Notes: generated by a model from the letters alone, not told the origin. Counted from the stretch's first letter, positions 35,274 to 44,778 are shown. The stretch is 64,000 nt of DNA from Campylobacter sp. CCS1377 (GCF_040008265.1 NZ_CP155620.1:992001-1056000), one strand, 5' to 3'. Numbers and translations are program-made.

Positions 35274-37157
35274 ATGGCAGATAAGCAAATTGATGAATTA
35301 GAAGAACTTTTTAAAGAAAATGCGAAAGACTATGTTACTTATGAAAAATTAGTAAAATTTTTAGCTAAAGTTCCAACAACTAGCACAGCAAAAAAAGTTC
35401 AAAGCTTAATGAAAAAATACAATGTTAAACTTTATTCATCTGCTGAAATCGCCAAAATGAAAAATATAGAAGAGGCAAAAAAACTCCAAGAAGAAAAACA
35501 AAAATTACAAGATATCAGTTTAGAAAATGAATTTGATCTTGCCAATGAAAACGATCTTTTGGAGTGGAGTCGCTCAGATTCTCCTGTGAGAATGTATTTA
35601 AGAGAAATGGGGCAAATTGCCTTGCTTAGTAAAGATGAAGAAATTGAAATTTCAAAAAGAATAGAACTTGGAGAAGATATAATTATCGATGCATTTTGTT
35701 CTGTGCCTTATTTGATTGATTTTATTTTAGATTATAAAGAACCTTTAATTAATCGTGAAAGACGCGTTAAAGAGCTTTTTAAAAGTTTTGAAGATGAAGA
35801 AAAAAATGATGACAAACTCGATGAAGAAGATGTTGATGAGGAAAATGAAGAGCTTGAAGATGTTGATGAGGAAAATGAAGAAAGCAAAAAAAATACAAAA
35901 CTTCCAAACAAAAAAGAAGATGAAAGAACGCTAAAAGTCATAGAAAAATTTAAAGCCTTAGAAAAAGCAAAAAAAGATTGGTTAAAAATTTCCAAAGAAA
36001 TAGGCAAAGAAAGCGACGATGAACTTTTAAATAAACTCAGCATTACCTTTAAGAAAAACATACTAAAAGAAAAATTAATGGATCTTGGTCCGACTTCTAA
36101 ACTCATTTCTGAAATAGTGAAATCTATGGAAACTGCGCTGAAAAGCGATGATGAATTTGATAAAGAGCTTAAGCGCTTAGAATATCGCTTACCAATGTTT
36201 TCAGAAGAACTCAAAACACGCCATGCAAATATTCTAAAAGATATTACCAAACTTAGCAAAGAAGAAATTTCAGAATTAGCCTTAGAGACAACTATGGTTA
36301 GCACTTATATGGAGATTAAAAAACTTTTCCAAACCAAAGAAGCAAGTCAAAATTCTTTTGACTTAGAAAAAGACGCCTTAAAAGAAATTTTAGAGCAAAT
36401 CAAAAGGGGTAAAAATATCTCAGACGATGCAAAAGCTAGGATGGCAAAGTCAAATTTGCGTCTTGTTGTAAGTATAGCCAAGCGCTACACAAATCGTGGA
36501 TTGCCGTTTTTAGATCTTATCCAAGAAGGTAATATCGGCCTTATGAAAGCGGTTGATAAATTTGAGTATAAAAGAGGTTATAAATTTTCAACCTACGCAA
36601 CTTGGTGGATCAGACAAGCGATTTCAAGAGCAATTGCTGATCAAGCAAGAACTATAAGAATTCCAATTCATATGATAGAAACAATCAATCAAATCAATAA
36701 AATCATAAGAGAACATTTGCAAAAAGATGGCAAAGAACCCGATGTTAGCGTTATAGCACAAGAAGTAGGTTTGAGTATTGATAAAGTAAAACAAGTTATT
36801 AAAATCACTAAAGAACCGATTTCACTAGAAGCGCCTATAGGTGCTGAAGAGGATGGAAAATTTGGAGATTTTGTGGAAGACAGAAATTCGCTTTCGCCAA
36901 TGGATCATATTTTAAAAGATGATTTAAAAGAGCAAATTGATGATGTGCTAGATCAACTTAATGATAGAGAGAAAGCCGTTATTCGTATGCGTTTTGGTTT
37001 GATGGATGATGAAAGCGATAGAACTTTAGAAGAAATTGGCAAAGAACTTAATGTAACGCGAGAGAGAGTAAGGCAAATTGAAAGTTCTGCGATAAAAAAA
37101 CTAAAACATCCAAAAGTAGGAAGAAAGCTTAAAAACTACATTGAAGGCTGGAAATAA
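35274..37157 (+). CDS. rpoD: RNA polymerase sigma-70 factor RpoD
   Basis: The 627-residue primary sigma factor. Region 1.2 begins at [11 protein letters not shown] (about 103). A long, very acidic non-conserved region follows. Regions 2.1-2.4 lie at about 388-466 ([42 protein letters not shown]). Region 3 carries [13 protein letters not shown]. Region 4 (about 561-613) has the helix-turn-helix [20 protein letters not shown]. Start chosen from AAAGGA 6 bases upstream. Monocistronic, with its own promoter and a 3' hairpin shared with the convergent 357-residue gene. The acidic linker contains a 30-base tandem repeat. Confidence 0.97.
   Translation: MADKQIDELEELFKENAKDYVTYEKLVKFLAKVPTTSTAKKVQSLMKKYNVKLYSSAEIAKMKNIEEAKKLQEEKQKLQDISLENEFDLANENDLLEWSRSDSPVRMYLREMGQIALLSKDEEIEISKRIELGEDIIIDAFCSVPYLIDFILDYKEPLINRERRVKELFKSFEDEEKNDDKLDEEDVDEENEELEDVDEENEESKKNTKLPNKKEDERTLKVIEKFKALEKAKKDWLKISKEIGKESDDELLNKLSITFKKNILKEKLMDLGPTSKLISEIVKSMETALKSDDEFDKELKRLEYRLPMFSEELKTRHANILKDITKLSKEEISELALETTMVSTYMEIKKLFQTKEASQNSFDLEKDALKEILEQIKRGKNISDDAKARMAKSNLRLVVSIAKRYTNRGLPFLDLIQEGNIGLMKAVDKFEYKRGYKFSTYATWWIRQAISRAIADQARTIRIPIHMIETINQINKIIREHLQKDGKEPDVSVIAQEVGLSIDKVKQVIKITKEPISLEAPIGAEEDGKFGDFVEDRNSLSPMDHILKDDLKEQIDDVLDQLNDREKAVIRMRFGLMDDESDRTLEEIGKELNVTRERVRQIESSAIKKLKHPKVGRKLKNYIEGWK
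35826..35885 (+). repeat. 30-base tandem repeat inside rpoD
   Basis: Two in-frame copies (35826-35855 and 35856-35885, the last bases degenerate) encode [10 protein letters not shown] and [10 protein letters not shown] in the acidic linker between regions 1.2 and 2. Copy number may vary between strains without harming conserved regions. Confidence 0.85.
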
Positions 37158-37166
37158 TATTAAACA

Positions 37167-37210
37167 AAAATCATCTTTTGACTGATTATTAACGCATAAA
37201 AGATGATTTT
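37167..37210. terminator. Convergent-gene terminator-like inverted repeat
   Basis: Perfect 13-base arms AAAATCATCTTTT and AAAAGATGATTTT separated by 18 bases, each followed by T-rich sequence on its own strand. Placed between rpoD and the convergent 357-residue gene, it probably ends both transcripts. Confidence 0.65.
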
Positions 37211-37255
37211 CAAATGATTTAAATTATTGCGTATTTATCTTACATCAAACCTATT

Positions 37256-38329
37256 TTATTCCTTATATTTTAAAGCTTCTTTTGTAAGCATTAAAGTTTT
37301 TTTTGTTTGATTGTAAATTGCAATGAGTTTTAAAATTTCACTCGTTCTTTTTGGAAAAATTTGAATAAAATCATCTTTAAAATCAAATTTTCTTTTAATA
37401 TTTGTATTAAAATAAGCAAACGCATCGCTTTGAAAAAATCGTCCCATTAAAATAATATATTCTTTTCTTTTTATTATTTTTTTATATTTTTGTTCATTCA
37501 GTGGTAGATTAATATCTAAGCTCGATATTGCTTTATCGTAAGTGATCAAAGCACTTTGTAAAAGCACGAGCTTATCTTCTTTGTTTGGAATTTTATACAT
37601 TGTTTCTAAAAGTATTTCTAAAAGTTTTAATGCCTCATTTTTATCGTAAGCAAGAACTAATCTTTGTGGATAATTTTTAGCTTCATTTATAAGCAAATTT
37701 GCATTATAAAGGAATATTAATTGATTGATGTTTTTAAGAGAGAAAATATCTTTGTTTGAATTTTCAATATAGTTTAAAATTTCTCTATTTTCTTGTTTAC
37801 TCTGTTCTATAAGTTTGGAAGAAATATTAATATAATCTTTTGCAATTTTGTTTTTTTGTAAAATTTGATCTGCTAAAACAAAAGAGTTTTGTAATTCTTC
37901 TTTCTGACTTAATGTCAGGCTATTTTCTATTTGTTTGTAGTGAGAATTTCTTAAGTTTTCAAGGTTTGAAATATCATTTTTTTGTGCAGAAAAAAAGTTT
38001 TTAAAAAAATTCAAATCAAGTTTTAGATAAAAAAGTGCCTCATTGAGATAGATGATATAGCTTAGTGTTTTTAATTCTTCTTTGTTTAGATTAAAAATTG
38101 CCTTAAGTTCTTCTAAGTTTTGTAAATATTCTTTTTGAGTAAGGTTGTTATAGTAGTATGTTTGATTGTTTATATTGCATTTAAAATTAACTTGATTTAA
38201 ATTTGTATTTTGTATAAATTTTAAATCTTCATCACTCAATTCATCAGTGCATAAAGCATAAGCAGTGTTATAAATAAAAAATGTAAAAAAACATAATTTT
38301 AATACTCTTTTTAAAAGCTTATTTTTCAT
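37256..38329 (-). CDS. Secreted/periplasmic helical protein, unknown
   Basis: A 357-residue protein with a typical Sec signal peptide (basic MKNKLLKRVLK, hydrophobic CFFTFFIYNTAYA, cleavage near residue 25), then C27 and C52 flanking a NQVNFKCN segment that could form a disulfide. The rest is alpha-helical and Lys/Asn/Leu-rich. The start overlaps the end of the 111-residue zinc-ribbon gene by 11 bases. Last gene of the 41242-37256 run. No family recognised; a periplasmic effector, inhibitor or immunity protein would fit its neighbours. Confidence 0.6.
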   Translation of the reverse strand: MKNKLLKRVLKLCFFTFFIYNTAYALCTDELSDEDLKFIQNTNLNQVNFKCNINNQTYYYNNLTQKEYLQNLEELKAIFNLNKEELKTLSYIIYLNEALFYLKLDLNFFKNFFSAQKNDISNLENLRNSHYKQIENSLTLSQKEELQNSFVLADQILQKNKIAKDYINISSKLIEQSKQENREILNYIENSNKDIFSLKNINQLIFLYNANLLINEAKNYPQRLVLAYDKNEALKLLEILLETMYKIPNKEDKLVLLQSALITYDKAISSLDINLPLNEQKYKKIIKRKEYIILMGRFFQSDAFAYFNTNIKRKFDFKDDFIQIFPKRTSEILKLIAIYNQTKKTLMLTKEALKYKE

Positions 38330-38654
38330 TTTCTATCCTTTTTAATTTGCAAAGAAGAAGTAAAATAATATTGACTGATTTTCTAGCAAGAATAATTATT
38401 GCTAATAACCAAAATAATCCATATTTAATAAAAAAATATCCGCCAAAAAATATTATAATTAAAAACATACTGTTTGGATCAATTGATACATATTCAAAAA
38501 TACCATATATCCAATCTATAACTTTATTAGAAGCACGATATTTATTTTTACAATTTTTACATTTGATTTCTAATTTGCCTGAGAATATATTCCAAATATT
38601 TTGCAATTTATTGATTTTTGTTTTACAAACTTCACATTCTTTATAAAGGGACAT
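38319..38654 (-). CDS. Small zinc-ribbon membrane protein
   Basis: A 111-residue protein with CEVC at 7-10 and CKNC at 32-35, a four-cysteine zinc ribbon with about 21 residues between the pairs, similar to the small 'CxxC-20-CxxC' family. Two hydrophobic helices follow (about 55-73 and 77-97). The zinc domain is probably cytoplasmic. It overlaps the 357-residue gene by 11 bases. Function unknown. Confidence 0.6.
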   Translation of the reverse strand: MSLYKECEVCKTKINKLQNIWNIFSGKLEIKCKNCKNKYRASNKVIDWIYGIFEYVSIDPNSMFLIIIFFGGYFFIKYGLFWLLAIIILARKSVNIILLLLCKLKRIENEK

Positions 38655-38699
38655 TTATTTCTCCAATATAGCCGAAATTTTTATCTTTAAAAATTTAAA

Positions 38700-39509
38700 T
38701 TATTTTCTACATGCATTTAATCTTCCTTTGGCGATATTTATGAAATGATTACATCCTTTGTTACCATAGATTGCTTGATACATAATTTCTTGAATTTCAG
38801 CTTTTAGTTTTGTTTTATATAATAAATCCATTTTTACATAAGAATTAATCATATTTTCTAATAATTGTTCTTTTTTGAGTATAGAGCAAATAAAGTTTTC
38901 ATCTACACTTGCTCCAAATGGAACAACATTAAAAAGAAAATAATCCGCAGTAAAAATTACTTTCATTGGTGTATAAATATTAGTATCAGGCAATGCATTT
39001 ATTTCATTAATAAAAATGGTATATTTATCTACAACATTTATAAAATTATTAATTTCTTCTAAATCAGTGCTATTATACGCGAGATAAAAATAATAAAGGT
39101 TATTATTGCTTTGTTCTCCAAATACGCTTACTTTGTTTCTAAGGGCTTTAAGATAAGCATTATCCAAGCCTAAAATTTGCATAAATTTAAAATCTCTTTT
39201 GAAATAATGCATATAGTTTAACAATTCTTTTTGATTTGTTTTTAATTCTTGATTTAGGTTTTGTTCTATAAAAACTTTTTTAAATTCTTCTTCGTTGTTC
39301 CAGAATAATTTAGATATATCTTTTCTAATTTGATTTTCTTTTTCATAATAATACCTATTCCAAAAAATAAGCTCTAAAGGGCGATGTAAAAAATGATAAG
39401 CTAAGCTTGTAAAAATAATCAAAACTACAAGCACACCACAAGGTATATAAAATCTTTTAAGTTTGTAAAAGGGTTTATTCCAATCACCTTTTAAATTTAA
39501 CGATGCCAT
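38700..39509 (-). CDS. Membrane-anchored paralogue of the VgrG-linked protein
   Basis: A 269-residue protein whose NKPFYKLKRFYIPC segment is identical to that of the protein at 22559. It is followed by one membrane helix and a helical domain that is similarly laid out but strongly diverged, including the DFK...GL(D)..Y block and C-terminal cysteines. It has an 11-residue N-terminal extension. It overlaps the end of the 279-residue gene by 13 bases, with GGAGAG before its ATG. It lies 15 kb from the vgrG locus with no large effector beside it, so it may be an orphan immunity protein. Confidence 0.6.
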   Translation of the reverse strand: MASLNLKGDWNKPFYKLKRFYIPCGVLVVLIIFTSLAYHFLHRPLELIFWNRYYYEKENQIRKDISKLFWNNEEEFKKVFIEQNLNQELKTNQKELLNYMHYFKRDFKFMQILGLDNAYLKALRNKVSVFGEQSNNNLYYFYLAYNSTDLEEINNFINVVDKYTIFINEINALPDTNIYTPMKVIFTADYFLFNVVPFGASVDENFICSILKKEQLLENMINSYVKMDLLYKTKLKAEIQEIMYQAIYGNKGCNHFINIAKGRLNACRK

Positions 39510-40336
39510 TCATCTCTCCACTGCATATCATAAAATAACTGATAATATAATCTAGGAGGATCAAAATCATAACGCATTTCAACCTCACCACAATTTGTAA
39601 TAGGGTAATATATATAATGCTTACCATTTAAATACTCTAAATCACCTTTTTTAAATTTAGTGTCATAATCGTCTTCAATGTAGAACTTTTGTATCATTAA
39701 AGCATAAGTAGTATAACCAAATTTTGAATAATAATCGGTATCGCCACCAACTACAATAAAGTCAATATCATAAGGGATAAAAATATAATCGTATAAGTTA
39801 TTTGCTAAAAATAAAGAATATTTTAGCTTTAAATCATCTGTTAAGATTTCTTCTTCTTCAAAAGGTCTTACAATATTAAAATCCTGCATTATTTTTTTAA
39901 GATTTTCCTGTTTGCTTTTATTAAAATCAATTTGTTTTGCAATATCATTTGCATTAAATTGCTTACCATTGCTATAAAATTGACAATTTAGAGATTTTTT
40001 TGCTTTTTCTTTACTTCTATAATAGCAATTATCGCTATAAAGCCATTCTCCATCAGCATTTGTAGTTAATGTATCATGCACTTCGTTGTAAAGCTTTTCA
40101 AGCAAATCTTTAGTAGCTCTTTCAAATAATTCATTTCTATCTAGCCTCCTACCTTCTTTTATACAATACCAATTTTGATTAAGTGTTGCATTAGAACGTA
40201 AAATCACTTTTGTATAACCATTTTTAAATTCAGTATAAAAAAGTATTTTATATCCTATAAATCCGATAAACAATATAGCTATAATCCAAGCTAATTTTTT
40301 TAATTTTGTGTCAAATAAAAACTGAAGTTTTTTCAT
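39497..40336 (-). CDS. Single-pass membrane protein with periplasmic domain, unknown
   Basis: A 279-residue protein with an N-terminal anchor (about residues 15-33) after a basic stretch, then a large Tyr/Asp-rich domain with five or so cysteines (for example in NWYCIKE, DNCYYRS, LNCQFY, ITNCGE) that could pair in the periplasm. Translationally linked on both sides: a 26-codon gene ends directly before its ATG, and the 269-residue gene overlaps its end. No family recognised. Confidence 0.6.
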   Translation of the reverse strand: MKKLQFLFDTKLKKLAWIIAILFIGFIGYKILFYTEFKNGYTKVILRSNATLNQNWYCIKEGRRLDRNELFERATKDLLEKLYNEVHDTLTTNADGEWLYSDNCYYRSKEKAKKSLNCQFYSNGKQFNANDIAKQIDFNKSKQENLKKIMQDFNIVRPFEEEEILTDDLKLKYSLFLANNLYDYIFIPYDIDFIVVGGDTDYYSKFGYTTYALMIQKFYIEDDYDTKFKKGDLEYLNGKHYIYYPITNCGEVEMRYDFDPPRLYYQLFYDMQWRDEWHR

Positions 40337-40417
40337 TTATACTCCTAAATAAATTTGCAAATCCTTTTCTGTTTCGTTTAATTCTCTTTTATTTTCTTTT
40401 TGCAATTCTTCATTCAT
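40337..40417 (-). CDS. Very small charged protein, 26 residues
   Basis: An open frame from ATG 40417 to TAA 40337-40339 encodes a Glu/Lys/Asn-rich peptide beginning MNEELQKENK and ending QIYLGV. Its ATG overlaps the preceding gene's stop (ATGA) and its stop abuts the next ATG. That is the same tight coupling as the rest of the run and the main reason to believe it is translated. It may serve only as a translational coupling leader. Confidence 0.4.
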   Translation of the reverse strand: MNEELQKENKRELNETEKDLQIYLGV

Positions 40418-41044
40418 TGTTTACACTCTTTTAGTTTAGATTGTATGGATTTAAGTTCATTGATTTGTTTTTGACCGAGTTTGAGTTTTTTAACAATATA
40501 GATCATTTTTTCCAATTGCATTTTTGAGTAATCATCAGTATATTTTTCTAATTCTTTATTAAAAAATAACAAAATTCTATCAGAAGTAAAATCAATTTTG
40601 CTCATACCGTTTAAAATTGTTATAGTTTTAGGGGTATTTAAATCACAAATATAATCTTGAGAAAATTCACTCAAATACATATCAGTAGATCCACGATTAT
40701 AGCCAATTAGAGCATTAATATACATTCCAATTGTAATTATATCAAAGCTACCAAACTTATTAATATCTTTTTGCAAAAAATCTTCTTCTAAACGAGTATT
40801 TAAAAAAAAATAAAAAATCTTCAAAAATTTTAAATCTTTCTTTATCAAATAAAAAATAAGTTTTATGATTTGTAATATTTCTTTCATTATATAAGAGATA
40901 AAGTATAATATCAGTATTTGAATTTGTTGTAACATGCCCTGCTTGTCTCATAAGCTCAACATCTTCTTCTACGGGATAGTGAGAGCTTAAAGTTTTCATA
41001 TCTTCAATACTAGCTTGTATCATCTTAAGATTTTTAATAATCAT
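40414..41044 (-). pseudogene. Soluble protein gene frameshifted at a T9 tract
   Basis: From ATG 41044 (abutting the stop of the 65-residue gene) the frame runs through SSHYPVEEDVELMRQAGHV to FEDFLFFFKY and stops at 40760. The adjacent frame continues with NTRLEEDFLQKDINKFGSFDII to 40414. Deleting one T from the run of nine (40802-40810) joins them as ...FEDFLFFLNTRLEEDF..., giving one protein of about 209 residues. No signal peptide or recognised domain. Either phase-variable by slippage or inactivated. Both neighbours are intact and coupled to it. Confidence 0.65.
40802..40810 (-). repeat. T9 homopolymer at frameshift point (minus strand)
   Basis: Nine A on the plus strand. Eight would restore the interrupted gene. 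Confidence 0.7.
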
Positions 41045-41242
41045 TTATGTAACTTTTTCTTGATTGTAAGTTTCTTTGCTTAAATTCTTAGCATACTCTA
41101 ACTCTTCTTTGCCTTCATTTTCACTCCACTTGATTAAAGCACTAAGATTTTCTCTTGCTTTATTTTCATTTGCTTTTTTAAATTCTAAAGCTTCATAGAT
41201 AAACTCATAAGCATTACTAATAATTATGATAAAAATCAACAC
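41045..41242 (-). CDS. Small membrane-anchored protein, 65 residues
   Basis: GTG start at 41242, a short hydrophobic N-terminus (LIFIIIISNAYEFIY) and a charged Glu/Lys/Asn helix. The stop codon is directly followed by the ATG of the next gene. It lies 34 bases after hypA on the same strand and so may be the first of the seven downstream genes read from the hyp operon or from a weak internal promoter. Unknown function. Confidence 0.45.
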   Translation of the reverse strand: MLIFIIIISNAYEFIYEALEFKKANENKARENLSALIKWSENEGKEELEYAKNLSKETYNQEKVT

Positions 41243-41276
41243 AATAAGAAATTTGTTTTGATATTTTAAGCAAGTT

Positions 41277-41621
41277 TCACTCCATCACAAGTCGCATTAA
41301 GTGTAAGTCCTGTCCTTGGGTGATTTTATACTCCACGCTTTGACATTTTGGGCATTTAAAAACATTTTCTTCTAAAATGCTAAGCACATCACATTTTAAG
41401 CATAAAATTTCAAGCGGCGCAAGCTCTATAAAAAGCTTAGCATTTTTGCAAAGTGCTGAATTTTCTCTAAAGGTTTCAAAACAACGCTTAAAAAGAACTA
41501 CTTCTATACCACTTAAACGCCCTATTTTTACATAAATTTCTTGCACGCTTTTAGCATTGTTATTTAAGGCATTTTCTTCACAAAGCTCTATTAAAGACTC
41601 TACAATACTGAGTTCGTGCAT
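41277..41621 (-). CDS. hypA: Hydrogenase nickel-incorporation protein HypA
   Basis: 114 residues from the ATG at 41621. I prefer this over an ATG two codons earlier because HypA proteins begin MHE, where the N-terminal His2 binds nickel, and because the start then overlaps the hypE stop as TAATG. The zinc site is CLKC (about 74-77) and CPKC (about 91-94). HypA works with HypB to insert Ni into the large subunit of NiFe-hydrogenase. Last gene of the hyp operon. Confidence 0.95.
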   Translation of the reverse strand: MHELSIVESLIELCEENALNNNAKSVQEIYVKIGRLSGIEVVLFKRCFETFRENSALCKNAKLFIELAPLEILCLKCDVLSILEENVFKCPKCQSVEYKITQGQDLHLMRLVME

Positions 41622-42595
41622 TAGCAAATTCTCGGTAAAAGTTCGCCTTTTGGGCTTTCTAAAAAGCGTTTAGCTCCATAAGCATTTTGTAAAATCACGC
41701 GTGCTTTTTTTTCTTCTAAAACTTCACCAATAATACTTGCATTTTCATTGTATTTTTGCAAAATTTCTAAAGCTTTTATCTCATCTTCTTTTTCCACACA
41801 AAGTATGAAAGTGCCTTCATTTGCTAATTCATAAGGCTCATAACCAAAAAGCTCACAAAGCCCCAAAACTTCATCTTGTATTTTTATCTTTTCTTCAAAA
41901 ATTAAAAAATCATTCCCACTTTGCTTCGCCCACTCGTTTAAAACCGCGCTCAAACCCCCGCGCGTCGCATCACGCATAGCTACGACTTTAACACCATTTT
42001 CTAAAAGCTCTAAAACTTCTTTATCTAAAGCCTTACAATCACTTTTTATACTCGCTTCTAGATTATTTCTTTTGATTAAAACACTAGCCCCATGTCTTCC
42101 TATATCGCCAGAAACTAGCACACTAAGCCCTGCTTTAATGTTCTTAGTCTCTTTCTTGGCGATAATTTCGCCAAGCGCTGTGGTGTTGATATAAATTTCA
42201 TCGCCCTTACCTTTTGGTACGACTTTAGTATCGCCACATACTAGCATTACACTGCATTTATCGCATTCTTCTTTGATACTTTTTAAAATTATTTCTAATT
42301 TTTGAATTTCCAAACCTTCTTCTAAGATGAGTCCCAAACTAAGGTATTTTGGCTTTGCACCCACCATTAAAACATCATTTATCGAGCCACAAACACAAAG
42401 CTTTCCTATATTTATTTCATCATCTAAAATCACAGGACTTAATACAAAAGAATCCGTACTTAATGCCAAATTTCCCAAAATCGCCGCGTCATTTGTGGCA
42501 CTTAAAATTTCATTATCAAAAAGCTTAAAAACTTTGTTTAAAAGCTCACTCATTTCTTCTCCGCCACCCCCATGGGCTAAAGAAATATTTTTCAT
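41621..42595 (-). CDS. hypE: Hydrogenase maturation protein HypE
   Basis: A 324-residue AIR-synthetase-like ATP-dependent enzyme that dehydrates the HypF-transferred carbamoyl group to the cyanide ligand of the NiFe site. An N-terminal glycine-rich HGGGGEE segment, LSTDSFVLSP and RDATRGG motifs, and the family's C-terminal PRIC, whose last cysteine carries the thiocarbamate, are all present. Overlaps hypD (ATGA) and hypA. Confidence 0.96.
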   Translation of the reverse strand: MKNISLAHGGGGEEMSELLNKVFKLFDNEILSATNDAAILGNLALSTDSFVLSPVILDDEINIGKLCVCGSINDVLMVGAKPKYLSLGLILEEGLEIQKLEIILKSIKEECDKCSVMLVCGDTKVVPKGKGDEIYINTTALGEIIAKKETKNIKAGLSVLVSGDIGRHGASVLIKRNNLEASIKSDCKALDKEVLELLENGVKVVAMRDATRGGLSAVLNEWAKQSGNDFLIFEEKIKIQDEVLGLCELFGYEPYELANEGTFILCVEKEDEIKALEILQKYNENASIIGEVLEEKKARVILQNAYGAKRFLESPKGELLPRIC

Positions 42596-43683
42596 GCATT
42601 CACCTTTGAATATTTATAATAAGCCGCACATGCCCCCTCGCCTGAAACCATACAACTTCCTATAGGACTTTTTGGAGTGCAAGCTTTGCCAAAAACTTTA
42701 CAATCATAAGGCTTTGCCAAACCTCTTAAAATTTGTCCGCAAATACAAGCTTTACTTTCATTTTTGCTTTGCACCGCACAATCAAATTTTTTACTCGCAT
42801 CAAAAGCACTAAATTCATCTTTTAATCTAAGTCCACCATTTTTTATAAGTCCTAAACCGCGGAATTCAAAATCACATTTTTCGAAGTATTTTTTGACCAA
42901 ATTTTGTGCTTTTACATTGCCTTTTTCGCTTACTGCTCTTTTGTATTGATTAAAAACTTGGGATTTATTTTCATTAATCTGTCTTACTATATTTAAAACA
43001 CTTTCTAAAATATCAACCGGTTCAAAACCACTCACCGCGATAGGAGTTTTAAACTTAGCCGCTAAAGGCACATAAATTCCACAACCCGTAATCACGCTCA
43101 CATGAGAAGGTCCTAAAAAAGCATTGATTTTTACATTTTCATCACTCATTATCGCTTCTATTGGCTCTGGAACGCTAATGTGGTTGATATGAAAAAAGGC
43201 ATTTTTTAAGTTTTGTTCTATCACTTTTTCAAGAAGTAAAGCACTCATAGGCGTTGTTGTTTCAAAACCTATGGCAAAAAAGATGATATTTTTGCTAGGA
43301 TTTTGCTTAGCAATTTCCAAAACCTCAAGCGGGGTATAAAGTGCTCTTACATCAGCTCCTTTTGCCCTTAAATCAAGCAATGAATTCTCACTTCCTGGCA
43401 CTCTTAAAAGATCTCCTAAAGTGCAAAAAATACTATTTGACATAGAAGCAAGCTTTATGGCTGTATCAATACGCTCTCTTGGCATTACACAAACTGGACA
43501 ACCTGGCCCATGGATAAAATTAATCTCCTTTGGTAAAATGGAAGGCAAAGCGTATTTCATAATGCTATGCGTGTGTCCGCCACAAATTTCCATGATATTA
43601 ATAGGGCTTTTAACTTCTTTTTTTATAAGCTTTTTTAAAGCTAAAATGCTTTCTTTATCTCTAAATTCATCGATGAAATTCAT
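42592..43683 (-). CDS. hypD: Hydrogenase maturation protein HypD
   Basis: The 363-residue Fe-S scaffold that, with HypC, assembles Fe(CN)2CO. Motifs: EICGGHTHS, HGPGCPVCVMP, GFETTTP, and the C-terminal cysteine-rich cluster site (CICGQILRG, C-VFG-AC, GSCMVSGEGAC). Overlaps hypC by 17 bases and hypE by 4. Confidence 0.97.
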   Translation of the reverse strand: MNFIDEFRDKESILALKKLIKKEVKSPINIMEICGGHTHSIMKYALPSILPKEINFIHGPGCPVCVMPRERIDTAIKLASMSNSIFCTLGDLLRVPGSENSLLDLRAKGADVRALYTPLEVLEIAKQNPSKNIIFFAIGFETTTPMSALLLEKVIEQNLKNAFFHINHISVPEPIEAIMSDENVKINAFLGPSHVSVITGCGIYVPLAAKFKTPIAVSGFEPVDILESVLNIVRQINENKSQVFNQYKRAVSEKGNVKAQNLVKKYFEKCDFEFRGLGLIKNGGLRLKDEFSAFDASKKFDCAVQSKNESKACICGQILRGLAKPYDCKVFGKACTPKSPIGSCMVSGEGACAAYYKYSKVNA

Positions 43684-43948
43684 TTAAACCCAAATCCCCT
43701 TCATTTTCTTTTATTTCTCCACTATTCATTTTTTCTACTATTTCTTGGTAGGTTTTAATACTCTCTAATGCAGCCTCTTTATCGATTTTTTCCATAGCAA
43801 CGCCCACATGGATTAACACATAATCGCCCTTTGTTAAAGGCTCATCAATAAGATCTAAATTCACTTTTCTTTTTACGCCTAAGGTTTGCACTAAGGCATT
43901 ATTAAACTCATCAATTTCTAAAATTTCAGATGGTATAGATAAACACAT
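43667..43948 (-). CDS. hypC: Hydrogenase maturation chaperone HypC
   Basis: A 93-residue small OB-fold chaperone starting MCLSIP, where Cys2 binds the iron centre on its way to HypD and the hydrogenase precursor. DYVLIHVGVAMEKID is the conserved core. It overlaps hypB by one base and hypD by 17. Confidence 0.96.
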   Translation of the reverse strand: MCLSIPSEILEIDEFNNALVQTLGVKRKVNLDLIDEPLTKGDYVLIHVGVAMEKIDKEAALESIKTYQEIVEKMNSGEIKENEGDLGLNEFHR

Positions 43949-44706
43949 TAAAAAAGCTCCTTTTTAAGTTTAAGCAATTTATACCAAAGCTCCATATTGG
44001 TGCCATTTTTAGCATCAATTGCGATAATATCAGCTCTAGGGCTTAGCTCTTTTACAAATTTAGTTGCTTCTTTCATGTCAAAGTCAAAATGGTGCGCTAA
44101 ATCAGCCTTTGTGATTAACACAATATCTGCTTTTTTAAACATTACAGGATATTTTTGTGGTTTATCGCTACCTTCGGTTACTGAAAGCAAAACCACATTT
44201 AAATGCTCTCCTAAATCATAGCTTGCAGGACAAACTAAATTGCCTACATTTTCGATAAAAAGCAAATCTGTATCATCAATGGCTAAGTGATGTAAAGCTT
44301 CATGAACCATAAAAGCATCTAAATGACAACTTTGTCCCGTGGTGATCTGATAAGAGGGAGCCCCTGCGTTTTTAATTCTTAAAGCATCATTATTGGTTTC
44401 TAAATCCCCTTCAATCACCGCGATTTTAAGCTCATCTTTTAAAGTTTTTATAGTGCTTTCTAAAAGTGTGGTTTTTCCACTTCCTGGGGAACTCATTAGG
44501 TTAATGCAAAGCACATTTGCTTCATTAAAATGCTCTCTATTATGCTTTGCTTGTTCGTCGTTTTTGCTTAAAATTTTAGAAATTACTTCTATGGTTTTAC
44601 TTTCTTTTAAGCTTGGATTTTCGTGAGTATGCGCATGATGATCATGCGAGTGAGTATGCTCGTGCGTGTGACTTGAATTGATAGAACAACCACAATCTTT
44701 ACACAT
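43948..44706 (-). CDS. hypB: Hydrogenase nickel GTPase HypB
   Basis: A 252-residue G3E-family GTPase. The N-terminus has CKDCGC, the high-affinity nickel motif, followed by a His-rich stretch (alternating His at about 13-28) that can store nickel. G1 is SSPGSGKTTL, and the guanine-specificity motif is TKAD. ENVGNLVCP is the metal-linked switch. It hands nickel to HypA and the hydrogenase. A 72-base gap separates it from hypF; the HypA/B system may also serve other nickel enzymes. Confidence 0.97.
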   Translation of the reverse strand: MCKDCGCSINSSHTHEHTHSHDHHAHTHENPSLKESKTIEVISKILSKNDEQAKHNREHFNEANVLCINLMSSPGSGKTTLLESTIKTLKDELKIAVIEGDLETNNDALRIKNAGAPSYQITTGQSCHLDAFMVHEALHHLAIDDTDLLFIENVGNLVCPASYDLGEHLNVVLLSVTEGSDKPQKYPVMFKKADIVLITKADLAHHFDFDMKEATKFVKELSPRADIIAIDAKNGTNMELWYKLLKLKKELF

Positions 44707-44778
44707 ATTATGCTCCTTTTGAAAGTTTTTTTCGATTTTATCTTTAAAAGCATTAAAATTTAATGAGTTTTAGTCTTT

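Noticed and set aside
35732-36304. 190-codon minus-strand open frame opposite rpoD
   Set aside because: It is the antisense of the acidic linker (poly-Ser from Glu/Asp codons) inside a certain gene; no RBS or domain.
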